Shown here: positions 36,019 to 44,148 of the stretch, in pieces
Layout: each line of letters starts with the position of its first letter
How positions within the stretch are numbered: the first letter of the stretch is position 1
Source: an uncultured Allosphingosinicella sp.
Lineage (GTDB): Bacteria; Pseudomonadota; Alphaproteobacteria; Sphingomonadales; Sphingomonadaceae
Assembly: GCA_934539295.1 (NCBI GenBank)
Contig: CAKTCN010000007.1
Span: 32,766 to 96,765, forward strand
Length of the DNA stretch: 64,000 bases
Reading direction: 5' to 3'
Program-made: the position numbers and the translations under genes
Notes under the pieces: model-generated
Database searches by the model: none
Seen by the model: only the letters and a program-made list of their open reading frames with translations
Told to the model about the DNA's origin: nothing

Positions 36019-36801
36019 ATGGCGAGCCAGCCGCCGCAACTGCCGCTTTTCTACAACGAGCTCGAGCCGCTTTCGACGCAACGTCACGCCGGCTACAAGT
36101 CGCGCGCGAGCAGCGATGCGCCGTTCCTCGCCAAGGCGCATGCCGTGCCTCTGCTGGTGGACGAGTTCGTGTCCGCGCAGCGCTTTTTCCCGATCGTGTT
36201 CAGCCTGGGCGACAATCCCGTTCCGCTGGCGCTGTTCGGTCTCAACGAAGGCGTGAACACCTTCGTCGACGACAAGGGCATCCTGCTCGCTCCGACCTAC
36301 GTCCCGGCCTATATGCGCCGCTACCCCTACATGCTCGCCCGCGTGAACCCGCAGGACGAGAATCTGTCGCTTTGCTTCGATCCGTCAAGCGGGCTGGTCG
36401 GCGACTATGAGGAAGGCGAGCCGCTGTTCGACGGCGACCAGCTGACCGAAACCACGCAGAGCATCATGAAGTTCTGCGAGGAATTCGAAATCGCGGCGCA
36501 GCGCACCAACGGCTTTGTCGAGGAACTGAAGAAGGCGGACCTGCTGATCGACGGCGAGCTCAGCATCCAGGTCAATGACCAGGAGCAGCCCTTCGTCTAT
36601 CGTGGCTTCAAGATGGTGGACGAGGCCAAGCTGCGCGAACTGCGTGGCGACGAGCTGCGCAAGTTCAACCAGAACGGCATCCTGCCGCTGATCATGGCGC
36701 ACCTGTTCTCGCTCTCGCTCGCGCGGGAAATCTTCCAGAAGCAGGTCGAGCAGGGCAAGGGCCCGCAGATCGGGCAGGGCGCAGGCCTGCCGACCACCTG
36801 A
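36019..36801 (+). CDS. SapC family protein
   Basis: 260 residues. Contains the family segments FPIVFSLGDNPVPLALFGL, YVPAYMRRYPYML, LCFDPSSGLV and the C-terminal YRGFKMVDEAKLREL. The Campylobacter SapC relatives are S-layer linked; in Alphaproteobacteria the role is unknown. No signal peptide or membrane helix is seen, so a cytosolic location is likely. Good ribosome site GGAGAG before ATG 36019. Followed by a hairpin-rich stretch and a terminator. Confidence 0.88.
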   Translation: MASQPPQLPLFYNELEPLSTQRHAGYKSRASSDAPFLAKAHAVPLLVDEFVSAQRFFPIVFSLGDNPVPLALFGLNEGVNTFVDDKGILLAPTYVPAYMRRYPYMLARVNPQDENLSLCFDPSSGLVGDYEEGEPLFDGDQLTETTQSIMKFCEEFEIAAQRTNGFVEELKKADLLIDGELSIQVNDQEQPFVYRGFKMVDEAKLRELRGDELRKFNQNGILPLIMAHLFSLSLAREIFQKQVEQGKGPQIGQGAGLPTT

Positions 36802-36932
36802 GCTTGAAACTTTTCGGGGCGTCCAGGGTTGAAAGCCGTGGACGTACCCTTATCTGGGTTTCGACACGGTGCTGCTTCCCCCCCTTGGCGGCACGTGTTG
36901 CGCTCCTTCGGGAGCGCTCCTCCCTGAACCTT
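36802..36932 (+). ncRNA. Hairpin-rich stretch, candidate small RNA or structured 3' UTR
   Basis: Between sapC and its terminator lie several local helices: CGTCCA/TGGACG around 36820-36845, ACAC-GTGC/GCAC-GTGT around 36865-36898, and GCGCTCC-TTCG-GGAGCGC (36900-36917) with a UUCG tetraloop, followed by CTCCCTGAACC. With the strong terminator downstream this is what a small RNA gene looks like, but no known family was recognised (no SRP, tmRNA or RNase P signature). It may equally be the 3' UTR of sapC. Confidence 0.4.
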
Positions 36933-36970
36933 GGCCACCTCGTGCATATGCGTGAGGTGGCCTTCTTTTT
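36933..36970 (+). terminator. Intrinsic terminator after sapC
   Basis: GGCCACCTC (36933-36941), 12-nt loop, GAGGTGGCC (36954-36962), then TTCTTTTT. Nine perfect pairs. Confidence 0.92.
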
Positions 36971-36988
36971 GGCGGGCGGAGGAGCCGC

Positions 36989-37843
36989 TTATTCGGCGGC
37001 GAGCGCTGGCGCACCTATCGCTCGATCAGCCAGCGCCTGCGCAACCGATTCGATAAGCTGCGTCACGGCATCGAAGCTCGCGCCTGGTGAGCGCAGGTCC
37101 TCGTCCAGGTAAAGCGCACGGTCGATTTCCAGCTGGAGCGCATGGATGCCGGCGGATGGGCGTCCGTGACGGGCGGTAATGTGTCCGCCCGCATAGGGCT
37201 TGTTGATCGCTACCTCGTACCCGGCGGCGCGTGCGGCATCTGCAGCGGCGTCGATCAGGGCGGGGGCGATGGCGGTGCCATGCCGGTCGCCCAGCACGAT
37301 GCCGGCGCGGCCGGCGCTGCCCGGCGGCATGGAGTGACAATCGAGCAGGATCGCGATCCCGAACCGGGCTCGCACCTCGCGAAGCATGGAGGCGAGCGCG
37401 TGATGGTAAGGCGCGTGAATCTCGTCGATCCTGCGCTGCAGCTCACGCTGCTCGATACGGCGGGTCCAGATCGCACCGGACCCAGCGATACGTGAGGGAA
37501 TGAGACCCAGGCCGCTGCGCGTGCGGAGCGACTGCAGGATGCTGCCGGCCGGGGGAGGAGGGGCGACGGTCGCCGGCTCGATCTCGCGCTCATCGCGGTT
37601 GAGGTCGATCTCGGCCCGGGGGCGCTGCGCTACGATCGCGGCGCAGCCCGCTGCCACCGCGCGCCAGATCAGGCGATCGACCAGGCGGTCCTCCAGCACC
37701 TCCAGCGTGTGAAGCGGAAGGCGTGACGCACCCAGCAGAGCATCGGAATAGTCGCGCCCGGCGTGCGGAACGGACAGCAGCACGGGCGACGCAGGAGGTT
37801 CTGCGCCGAGGCGGAGGAATGGAGCGCCGTCGCTGTGTGCCAT
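36989..37843 (-). CDS. N-formylglutamate amidohydrolase
   Basis: 284 residues. Family motifs: SVPHAGRDY (metal His), DLNRDE, ILLDCHSMPP (metal/catalytic region) and INKPYAGGHITARHG with QLEIDRALYLDE. Hydrolyses N-formyl-glutamate or related N-formyl amides; no other hut genes are nearby, so a histidine-degradation role is unproven. It is transcribed divergently from cpdR, an arrangement I recall from other Alphaproteobacteria. ATG 37843 is the start that gives standard length. Confidence 0.88.
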   Translation of the reverse strand: MAHSDGAPFLRLGAEPPASPVLLSVPHAGRDYSDALLGASRLPLHTLEVLEDRLVDRLIWRAVAAGCAAIVAQRPRAEIDLNRDEREIEPATVAPPPPAGSILQSLRTRSGLGLIPSRIAGSGAIWTRRIEQRELQRRIDEIHAPYHHALASMLREVRARFGIAILLDCHSMPPGSAGRAGIVLGDRHGTAIAPALIDAAADAARAAGYEVAINKPYAGGHITARHGRPSAGIHALQLEIDRALYLDEDLRSPGASFDAVTQLIESVAQALADRAIGAPALAAE

Positions 37844-38016
37844 CTCGGTCAAGAAGGTTAGGCGGGCCTTATGTTCCCCGCAACTGCGAAGAAACATTGT
37901 CGCACGTGCAAAATACGACGGATGGAAGCCGCACCGTCTGGAGTTTGGCAGGTCGTTGCGCTTTATACGGGCGACCGGCGGTGCCGCCGCGAGTATCTGT
38001 TTACGAGGGCTAGTGC

Positions 38017-38394
38017 ATGATCAGGATCCTTCTCGCCGAGGATGACGCCACCATGCGCAACTATCTCTGCCGCGCGCTGGAGCGGGTCGGCTATGCGGTG
38101 ACTTCAGCGGATCGCGGGTCGGAGGCACTGACGCTCGTAAAGGCTGAGCGGTTCGACCTGCTGCTGACCGATATCGTCATGCCGGAGATGGATGGCATCG
38201 AACTGGCGCAGGCGGCTGCTCTTGTCGATCCAGCCATGCGGGTCATGTTCATCACCGGTTTCGCCGCCGTCGCGCTCAAGGCCAGCGCCGCTGCATCGGG
38301 GGCCAAGGTCCTTTCCAAGCCGTTTCACCTTCGCGAACTGGTCGGCCAGGTCGGTGCGATGTTCGCATCGGGTGCCCAGCAGGAACGGGTGTGA
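38017..38394 (+). CDS. cpdR: CpdR-type single-domain response regulator
   Basis: 125 residues. Receiver with ILLAEDD pocket, phosphoacceptor Asp52 in LLTDIVMPEMDG, VMFITGFAAVALKA and Lys101 in KVLSKPFHLRELV; the last three segments are near-diagnostic for CpdR. In Caulobacter, unphosphorylated CpdR primes ClpXP for cell-cycle proteolysis, and phosphorylation by the CckA-ChpT relay blocks it. Ribosome site ACGAGGG before ATG 38017. Together with trcR and clpA in the window this is part of the alphaproteobacterial cell-cycle and proteolysis set. Confidence 0.9.
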   Translation: MIRILLAEDDATMRNYLCRALERVGYAVTSADRGSEALTLVKAERFDLLLTDIVMPEMDGIELAQAAALVDPAMRVMFITGFAAVALKASAAASGAKVLSKPFHLRELVGQVGAMFASGAQQERV

Positions 38395-38415
38395 AAAAAG
38401 GCAGTCACAAGCGGG

Positions 38416-38444
38416 TTGCACCGCGCACAAAGCGCGGCTAGAGA
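38416..38444 (+). promoter_or_regulatory. Sigma-70-type promoter of tRNA-Val
   Basis: TTGCAC (38416-38421), 17-bp spacer, TAGAGA (38439-38444), about 12 bp before the first base of the tRNA. Confidence 0.6.
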
Positions 38445-38456
38445 CCCCTCCAGCGT

Positions 38457-38531
38457 GGGCGTGTAGCTCAGTGGTAGAGCACTGTGTTGACATCGCAGGG
38501 GTCGCAAGTTCAATCCTTGCCACGCCCACCA
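38457..38531 (+). tRNA. tRNA-Val (anticodon GAC)
   Basis: 75 nt including encoded CCA. Acceptor stem GGGCGTG/CACGCCC, D arm GCTC-AGTGGTA-GAGC, anticodon stem CTGTG/CGCAG with loop TTGACAT (anticodon GAC), T arm GCAAG-TTCAATC-CTTGC, discriminator A then CCA. A T-run follows at 38533-38537. Confidence 0.97.
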
Positions 38532-38644
38532 TTTTTCCCTTCAGGAACATGAACCGGGTCAATGCGCGACGATCGCGCAGCCCGCGGGTCGAGGATGCTC
38601 GATCCCCTTTGACGACGAGCGCGGCGGCGGCCTGCTGCGCGCCA

Positions 38645-38662
38645 CCGTCATGAACCTTACAT
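38645..38662 (+). promoter_or_regulatory. PHO-box-like site upstream of the alkaline phosphatase
   Basis: CCGTCAT-GAAC-CTTACAT: two 7-bp half-sites exactly 11 bp apart, 11 of 14 positions matching CTGTCAT direct repeats. It lies about 57 bp before the preferred start of the phosphatase. Confidence 0.55.
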
Positions 38663-38718
38663 GCTTTGCCGCCATGCATCTTGGCTCTCGAACGAACCAA
38701 TTTGCGAGGCGTGACATT

Positions 38719-39915
38719 GTGAGAAGCCGGGCTTCCTATCTCATTCATTCGGCGGCGGCCGTCCTCATGACCATGGCCGTCGATGCACGGGCACAGGTCT
38801 CCGCGGCAGCACAGGATCGTGCGGCGACGGCTGCGGAGGCGGTGCAGCCCGGCCGCGCACGCAACGTGATCCTGTTCCTTGCCGATGCCGGCGGTGTGCC
38901 CGTCCTGAACGGCGCCAGCCTCATGGCCCATGGCGAGCCGTTGAAGCTGCATGTGCAGCAATGGCCGCATCTGGGATTGAGCGAAACGTCTCCGGTCGAC
39001 GAATTCGTGTCGGATTCGGCCAATGGCATGTCGTCGATCATGACGGGCGTGAAGACGCGCAACGGCGTGATCAGCCAGTCGCCAGAAGCTGTGCGCGGGC
39101 AGAAGGACGGTGCGCCGACCAAGAGCCTGCTGGAATATGCGGAGGAGCGCGGGCTTCTGACCGGGGTCGTGAGCAGCCAGTCGATCGCCGATGCGACGCC
39201 CGCGGCCACCTACGCCCACTCCAACGATCGGGCTAAGTGGGGCGAGATATTCCCGCAGGCCCTACAGCCGCGGTTCGGCGACGGCGTGGACGTGCTGATG
39301 GGTGCCGGCCGCGAGGAAATCGGCGAGCAGATGGCCGCACGCGGCACCAGCTTCGAGAAGCTGAGCGCCGCACACAAGCGGCCGATCCGTGCGCGCTTGG
39401 AGGATGTGGCAGCCACCGACAAGCGCCCCGTGGTGGTCGCCGACCGCATCGACGTGCGTGCCGCCACGCTGAAGGCGCTCGACATCCTGGAGCAGTCGGA
39501 ACGCGGATATTTCCTGATGGTGGAATGGGACGCGCATACGGATGATCCGAAGGCCGGCCTGCAGCGCGTGGCCGATTTCGACAGGCTGATCGCGGAGGTG
39601 CAAGGCCGCGTCGATCTGGCCGATACGCTGCTGCTGTTTACGGCCGATCACAGCTTCGGCTTCCAGGTGGACGGCGGCGCGCGGGGCGGGGCGCTGCTGG
39701 ACGGCTATGACGCTTGGAAGGCGTCCGGGAGCGAACAGAATCCGGTGCGGCTGGAGAACATGCTCGTCAACGATAGCCATACCGCAGAAGAGGTGCCTGC
39801 GCTGGCGGTCGGCGCGGGTGCCGAACGGGTCCGGGGCTATTTTCCGAACACGCGATTGTTCGAGATCATGCTGGACGCGTGGGGATGGGAAAAGGACGGC
39901 GCCGCAGCCCGCTAG
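38719..39915 (+). CDS. Alkaline phosphatase (PhoA superfamily)
   Basis: 398 residues from GTG 38719. Signal peptide after the start (RASYLIHSAAAVLMTMAVDA, cleavage near ARA-Q) places it in the periplasm. Metal-site and nucleophile motifs: NVILFLADAGGVPVL (Asp), FVSDSANGMSSIMTG with the nucleophile Ser, MVEWDAHTDDP (Asp/His) and LFTADHSFGF (Asp-His). An ATG at 38650 is in frame but lies inside the PHO-box-like site and would give an over-long N-region, so GTG with GAGGCG upstream is preferred. Ends at a bidirectional terminator. Confidence 0.87.
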   Translation: MRSRASYLIHSAAAVLMTMAVDARAQVSAAAQDRAATAAEAVQPGRARNVILFLADAGGVPVLNGASLMAHGEPLKLHVQQWPHLGLSETSPVDEFVSDSANGMSSIMTGVKTRNGVISQSPEAVRGQKDGAPTKSLLEYAEERGLLTGVVSSQSIADATPAATYAHSNDRAKWGEIFPQALQPRFGDGVDVLMGAGREEIGEQMAARGTSFEKLSAAHKRPIRARLEDVAATDKRPVVVADRIDVRAATLKALDILEQSERGYFLMVEWDAHTDDPKAGLQRVADFDRLIAEVQGRVDLADTLLLFTADHSFGFQVDGGARGGALLDGYDAWKASGSEQNPVRLENMLVNDSHTAEEVPALAVGAGAERVRGYFPNTRLFEIMLDAWGWEKDGAAAR

Positions 39916-39930
39916 AGGGGCAGGAAGGTC

Positions 39931-39975
39931 AAAAAGAAAGGGGGCCGAACCTTGCGGTTCGACCCCCTTCTTTGT
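39931..39975. terminator. Bidirectional terminator
   Basis: GGGGGCCGAACC (39940-39951) pairs with GGTTCGACCCCC (39956-39967) apart from one mismatch; flanked by AAAAAGAAA upstream and TTCTTT downstream, so it can serve both the phosphatase (+) and the TonB receptor (-). Confidence 0.88.
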
Positions 39976-39991
39976 TGGCTTGTCGCCTGCG

Positions 39992-42808
39992 TCAGAAGCG
40001 GGCGCGGACGCCTGCGTAGAAGCGACGGCCGAACGTCTCGATCAGCGTGCGGCGATATTCGCTGTTCGCATTCTCGATACGCACCGCGTTGGTCAGGTTC
40101 ACGCCTTCGAAGAAGAGCGAAACCGCCGGCGTGATGTTCACGCCCGCCGACGCGTCGAGCTGGCCGTAGGCTTCGCCGAATTCCGGATTGTTGCCGCGGC
40201 CGCGCGACGTGATCAGGAACTTCGAACGCCAGTTGTAGGACAGGCGCAGGCTGAACGTGTCGTCCTCGTAGAAGCCCGAAACGTTGTAGCTGTGCTTCGA
40301 CAGGCCGGGGAAGCTCAGCGCCTCGCCGGTGAAGACGTCGCGGTCGTTGTAGCCGCTGTCCTTCGAGAAGGTGTAGTTCGCCACCACGCCGACATTGCTG
40401 AGCGCGCCCGGCAGGAAGTCGAAGATATACTGACCGCCGACTTCCGCGCCGTTGATCGTCACCTTGCTGGTGCCGTTGACCGGGACGGTGATGGCGTAGG
40501 TCGTGCCGGTGGTCGGTTCGACATAGGCCTCCGTGCCGTTCTGCACGAACGAGCCGATTTCCTTGCGGAAGTAGGTCGCCGACACATAGCCAGTGCGGTT
40601 GAAATACCACTCCGCACCCAGGTCATATTGCGTCGCGCGATACGGCTCGAGAGCCGGATTGCCACGGGAACCGGTCAGACCGACATTGTCGATCGTGAAC
40701 CGCGGCGCGAGTTGCGCAGGATTGGGTCGAGCCAACACCTCGGTTGCAGTTGCACGCAACTGGAGACGGTTCGGGATGAGCTCCGCCTTAAGGTTGATTG
40801 AAGGCAGGAACTCCCGATACTCACCGGCGAAGGAAACCGGGATAAGCTGGTTCAGTGTCGCATCGCGATTGGTGATGACCTGGAAACCGTTCGATACCGT
40901 CCTGGTGTTGACGACGCGCACGCCGCCGGTCCCGCTGACCTGGATCCCACCGAGATCAGTTTCAAACGACGCTTGGATGTACCCGGCCGAGTTCTTCTCC
41001 GTAACATCCCAGGTGTCGAGGGGAACAGGGTTCACGTAGGCATCGGGAACGCCGACCGCGTTTGCGACGTCCATGCCGAGGTTCAGCCAGCGGCGGATGC
41101 CATTGGAATAGCCGCGATTTGCATTGCCGAAGAAATCGTGGTCGCCAAGCGTGGCATTGCCATCCAGGATCGATCGGATCTGTCCGGTCAGGACAGCGGC
41201 GTCGACCGTCGACAAAGTCGTGTTTCCGCTGACATAGTTCGCGAAGTTGTTAGTGATCGTCGTCCCGTTGTAACCGTTCAGCGTAAGCGACTTGTCGTAG
41301 TAGATGCTGTCCGCCGACAGGTCGCGGCGCTGGAAGCCGAACTTGACCGACGTGATGATGCTATCGAGCGGCTCGTATTCGACGTCGATACGCCCGTCAT
41401 ATTCCTTCTGGTTGTTGAAGCGCGGACGGCTCAGCACGATCAGCTGGTTGACACCTTGCGACGTAGCCACGTCGATCGGCAGGGAAATATTCGGAGCCTG
41501 CTGATCATTGTTATAGTCGATGGTGATCGACGACAGGCCTAGCACTGCTGCCGTTGCATTGATCTCGTCGTTGAACGCACGCGACTTGGCATAGCCGCCG
41601 CGTGCCTGAATCTTCCACTGATCGAAGCTCCAGTCAGCGCCGATCTGGCCGTTGAAGGTGTTGCGCTTCTGCTCGCCGAGAATGTTGCGATAGCTGGCCG
41701 AAAGGCCCCCCGGAAGCGCAAGTCCGCCGTTGACGAAGGTCACGTTGCTTGCCGTGTTGTCCGGGCCGATCGTTGTGCGGCCGAGATCGACACCGCCGTT
41801 GACGACGTTCTGCACGGTGCCGAGCTGCAGGAACTGGCTGTCCAGGTCCATGACCGAGCGCGTGTAGGTGCCTTCCACGAACGCGCGGAAGTCGTCCGTC
41901 GGGCGCCATTCGAAGATGCCGTTCACGGCGCCGCGCTTGGTCGACTCGCGGTTGATGATCGGCCGCGGAATGTCGGGATAGAAATCCGCCACTCCGTCGC
42001 GGTTCAGGTCCAGCAGTTCCGTAATGTTCGGATCAGGGTTGGCGTCGATCTGGCGCCAGCCGGTGGTGCGCAGCTGGTCGTACCACAGGCTCCGGCGCTC
42101 GTAAGTCGCCGACAGGAGGATGCCCATCGTGTCGTTGTTGAACAAGGTGCTGCCGATCAGCGCAACCTTCGGATCGAACTTGTCGGCGAGCGTGCCGTAG
42201 ATCGCCTGGGCCGAGCCTGCGATCGACGTTTCCTTGCTGTCGAACGGACGGCGCGTGATCACGCGCACGGTGCCGCCGAGGCCGCCTTCGACCATGTCGG
42301 GGGTGGCGGACTTCACGACTTCCAGGCGCGAGATGAACTCGACCGGCATGTCACGGAATTCCACGCCGCGGCCGCTGCCGACAGAGGTGGAGAGGGCGGT
42401 CTGGCCGTTGATCTCGACGCGGTTCAGGCCGGGCTCGGCACCGCGGATGGACACGCTCTGGCCTTCGCCGGCCGAACGGACGATCTGAACACCGGTGACG
42501 CGCTGCAGCGCCTCGCCGATATTCTTGTCGGGGAACTTGCCCACGTCTTCGGCGGAGATGGCGTCCAGCACCTGAGCCGAATTGCGCTTCACGTTCTGCG
42601 CATTGGCAAGGCTCTGGCGGATGCCGGTTACGACGATTTCCTGTTCCACGACATCTGCGGGCGCGTCGGTCGGCGCCTCCGTCTCGGGCTCGTCCTGGGT
42701 CTGCTGCTCCGTCTGCGGCTGCTGCGCATAAGCAGGCGTGGCGATCGCCAGGGCCCAGCCGAGTGCGCCCGCGCTGGACACGCAGGTGAAAAGGGTGCGG
42801 CGGCTCAT
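39992..42808 (-). CDS. TonB-dependent outer-membrane receptor
   Basis: 938 residues. Signal peptide MSRRTLFTCVSSAGALGWAL with cleavage after AYA. A TonB-box-like segment EIVVTGIRQSL follows, then the plug (SAEDVGKFPDKNIGEALQRV, GAEPGLNRVEINGQ) and a beta-barrel ending RRFYAGVRARF with terminal Phe. The plug text is that of the Caulobacter/Xanthomonas-type receptor subfamily, often used for plant sugars or other large nutrients; the ligand is unknown. Ribosome site GGGAGGAA before ATG 42808. Monocistronic. Confidence 0.93.
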   Translation of the reverse strand: MSRRTLFTCVSSAGALGWALAIATPAYAQQPQTEQQTQDEPETEAPTDAPADVVEQEIVVTGIRQSLANAQNVKRNSAQVLDAISAEDVGKFPDKNIGEALQRVTGVQIVRSAGEGQSVSIRGAEPGLNRVEINGQTALSTSVGSGRGVEFRDMPVEFISRLEVVKSATPDMVEGGLGGTVRVITRRPFDSKETSIAGSAQAIYGTLADKFDPKVALIGSTLFNNDTMGILLSATYERRSLWYDQLRTTGWRQIDANPDPNITELLDLNRDGVADFYPDIPRPIINRESTKRGAVNGIFEWRPTDDFRAFVEGTYTRSVMDLDSQFLQLGTVQNVVNGGVDLGRTTIGPDNTASNVTFVNGGLALPGGLSASYRNILGEQKRNTFNGQIGADWSFDQWKIQARGGYAKSRAFNDEINATAAVLGLSSITIDYNNDQQAPNISLPIDVATSQGVNQLIVLSRPRFNNQKEYDGRIDVEYEPLDSIITSVKFGFQRRDLSADSIYYDKSLTLNGYNGTTITNNFANYVSGNTTLSTVDAAVLTGQIRSILDGNATLGDHDFFGNANRGYSNGIRRWLNLGMDVANAVGVPDAYVNPVPLDTWDVTEKNSAGYIQASFETDLGGIQVSGTGGVRVVNTRTVSNGFQVITNRDATLNQLIPVSFAGEYREFLPSINLKAELIPNRLQLRATATEVLARPNPAQLAPRFTIDNVGLTGSRGNPALEPYRATQYDLGAEWYFNRTGYVSATYFRKEIGSFVQNGTEAYVEPTTGTTYAITVPVNGTSKVTINGAEVGGQYIFDFLPGALSNVGVVANYTFSKDSGYNDRDVFTGEALSFPGLSKHSYNVSGFYEDDTFSLRLSYNWRSKFLITSRGRGNNPEFGEAYGQLDASAGVNITPAVSLFFEGVNLTNAVRIENANSEYRRTLIETFGRRFYAGVRARF

Positions 42809-42957
42809 AGTCAAAATTCCTCCCAAGGGGTCGCAACGGCGACACGAACGCTAGCTTGCTTCCCCGACGCCTTCTTCCGGGCGACTCTTCATTTGGTGCA
42901 ATGCTGTCTCACATATTGAGCAGAAAACGTCCGTAGGTCAAGTTTCCTATTGTTGCG

Positions 42958-44148
42958 CTACTGGAGGCGTGCCTTGAGCAGGGGGCGCAGCAGGTAGTTC
43001 ATCACGCTGCGTTTGCCGCTCAGGACATCCACTTCCGCGATCATTCCCGGGATGATGGGCAGGGGCTTGCCGTCTTTCACCAACTCGGCACGGTCCGTCT
43101 TCACGAGGACCTGGTAGAAGCTCTCCTTTCCGCGTGGTGTGTCTTCCTCGATCGTGTCGGCGCTGATCTGTTCGACCCGACCCTTGAGGTCGCCATAAAC
43201 GGTGAAGTCGTAAGCGGTGATCTTCACCTTGGCCTCCATGCCCGGCACGATAAAGGCGACGTCGCGCGGCTTGATCTTGGCCTCGATCAGCAATTGGTCG
43301 CCAGTCGGGATGACCTCCATGATCGGCTCGCCTGGCTGGATCACGCCGCCGCGCGTGTTGATCATGACGCTGTTCACGCGGCCGCGCACCGGCGAAACGA
43401 TCTGGGTCCGGCGCAGCTGGTCGCCGCGCTGCGCCACCACCGGTTCGATCGAGGCGAGTTCCGCCTTCTTGGCGCTGAGCTCGGTATAGGCATCCTGGAA
43501 ATAGCCGTTTTTGAGTTCGGCCAATTTGCCGTTGTGGGTGGCGATCTCCTGGCGCAGCTTCAATGCCTCCATTTCGCTCACTACACCGCGCTTCACCAGC
43601 GGCTCGACGATGACGAGCTGGTTCTGCGCGATACCGATCTGCCGGCCGATCGAGCCGGTGCCTTCGGCCAGCTTGGCCCGGCGCGAGTTGAACAACTCGC
43701 GCTCGGACCGAGCGATGGAGCCGTGGGGGTCCACGCCCTGCGGAAAGGCGATGGCTCCCTTGCCGAGCACTTCTGCCTCAAGCCGGGCGATCGCCGCCTT
43801 CAGCACCATCGCCTGGTTGGCCGATTCCTCGAAGGACGTCTGGAAGCGGGTCTGGTCGAGCAGAAGCAGCGGCTGGCCTGCGTTCACGACATCGCCTTCC
43901 TTGACCATCAGCCGGTCGAGGATGCCGCCTTCGAGACTCTGGATCTTCTGCACGCGGCTGATCGGCACCACGCGTCCTTCGCCGCGCGTGACCTCGTCGA
44001 TCTGGGCAAGGCTTGCCCAGGTGACGAAGATCAAAACGGCTGCGACGATCGTCCACAAGAGCGGGCGCGAAGCGGGGTGGACGGAGGCGAGCAGGGGATC
44101 GCCAAGTTCGCGCTGAAGGCGCTGTGCGCTGATGCGTTCAGCCGGCAT
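42958..44148 (-). CDS. Type I secretion membrane fusion protein (HlyD family)
   Basis: 396 residues: short cytoplasmic N-terminus, one membrane helix (LLWTIVAAVLIFVTWASLAQ, about 29-50), then beta-barrel/lipoyl half (IQSLEGGILDRLMVKEGDVV), long coiled coil (about 110-240), lipoyl return (SPVRGRVNSVMINTRGGVIQ) and barrel domain to the family tail RSVMNYLLRPLL. Bridges the ABC exporter to TolC in the periplasm. Start overlaps the ABC gene by 11 bp; last gene of the operon. Confidence 0.93.
   Translation of the reverse strand: MPAERISAQRLQRELGDPLLASVHPASRPLLWTIVAAVLIFVTWASLAQIDEVTRGEGRVVPISRVQKIQSLEGGILDRLMVKEGDVVNAGQPLLLLDQTRFQTSFEESANQAMVLKAAIARLEAEVLGKGAIAFPQGVDPHGSIARSERELFNSRRAKLAEGTGSIGRQIGIAQNQLVIVEPLVKRGVVSEMEALKLRQEIATHNGKLAELKNGYFQDAYTELSAKKAELASIEPVVAQRGDQLRRTQIVSPVRGRVNSVMINTRGGVIQPGEPIMEVIPTGDQLLIEAKIKPRDVAFIVPGMEAKVKITAYDFTVYGDLKGRVEQISADTIEEDTPRGKESFYQVLVKTDRAELVKDGKPLPIIPGMIAEVDVLSGKRSVMNYLLRPLLKARLQ

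Noticed and set aside
36802..36970. SRP RNA, tmRNA or RNase P RNA
   Set aside because: The GGAAGCAGC-type SRP apical motif in the right context, a tmRNA tag reading frame and RNase P conserved blocks are all absent.
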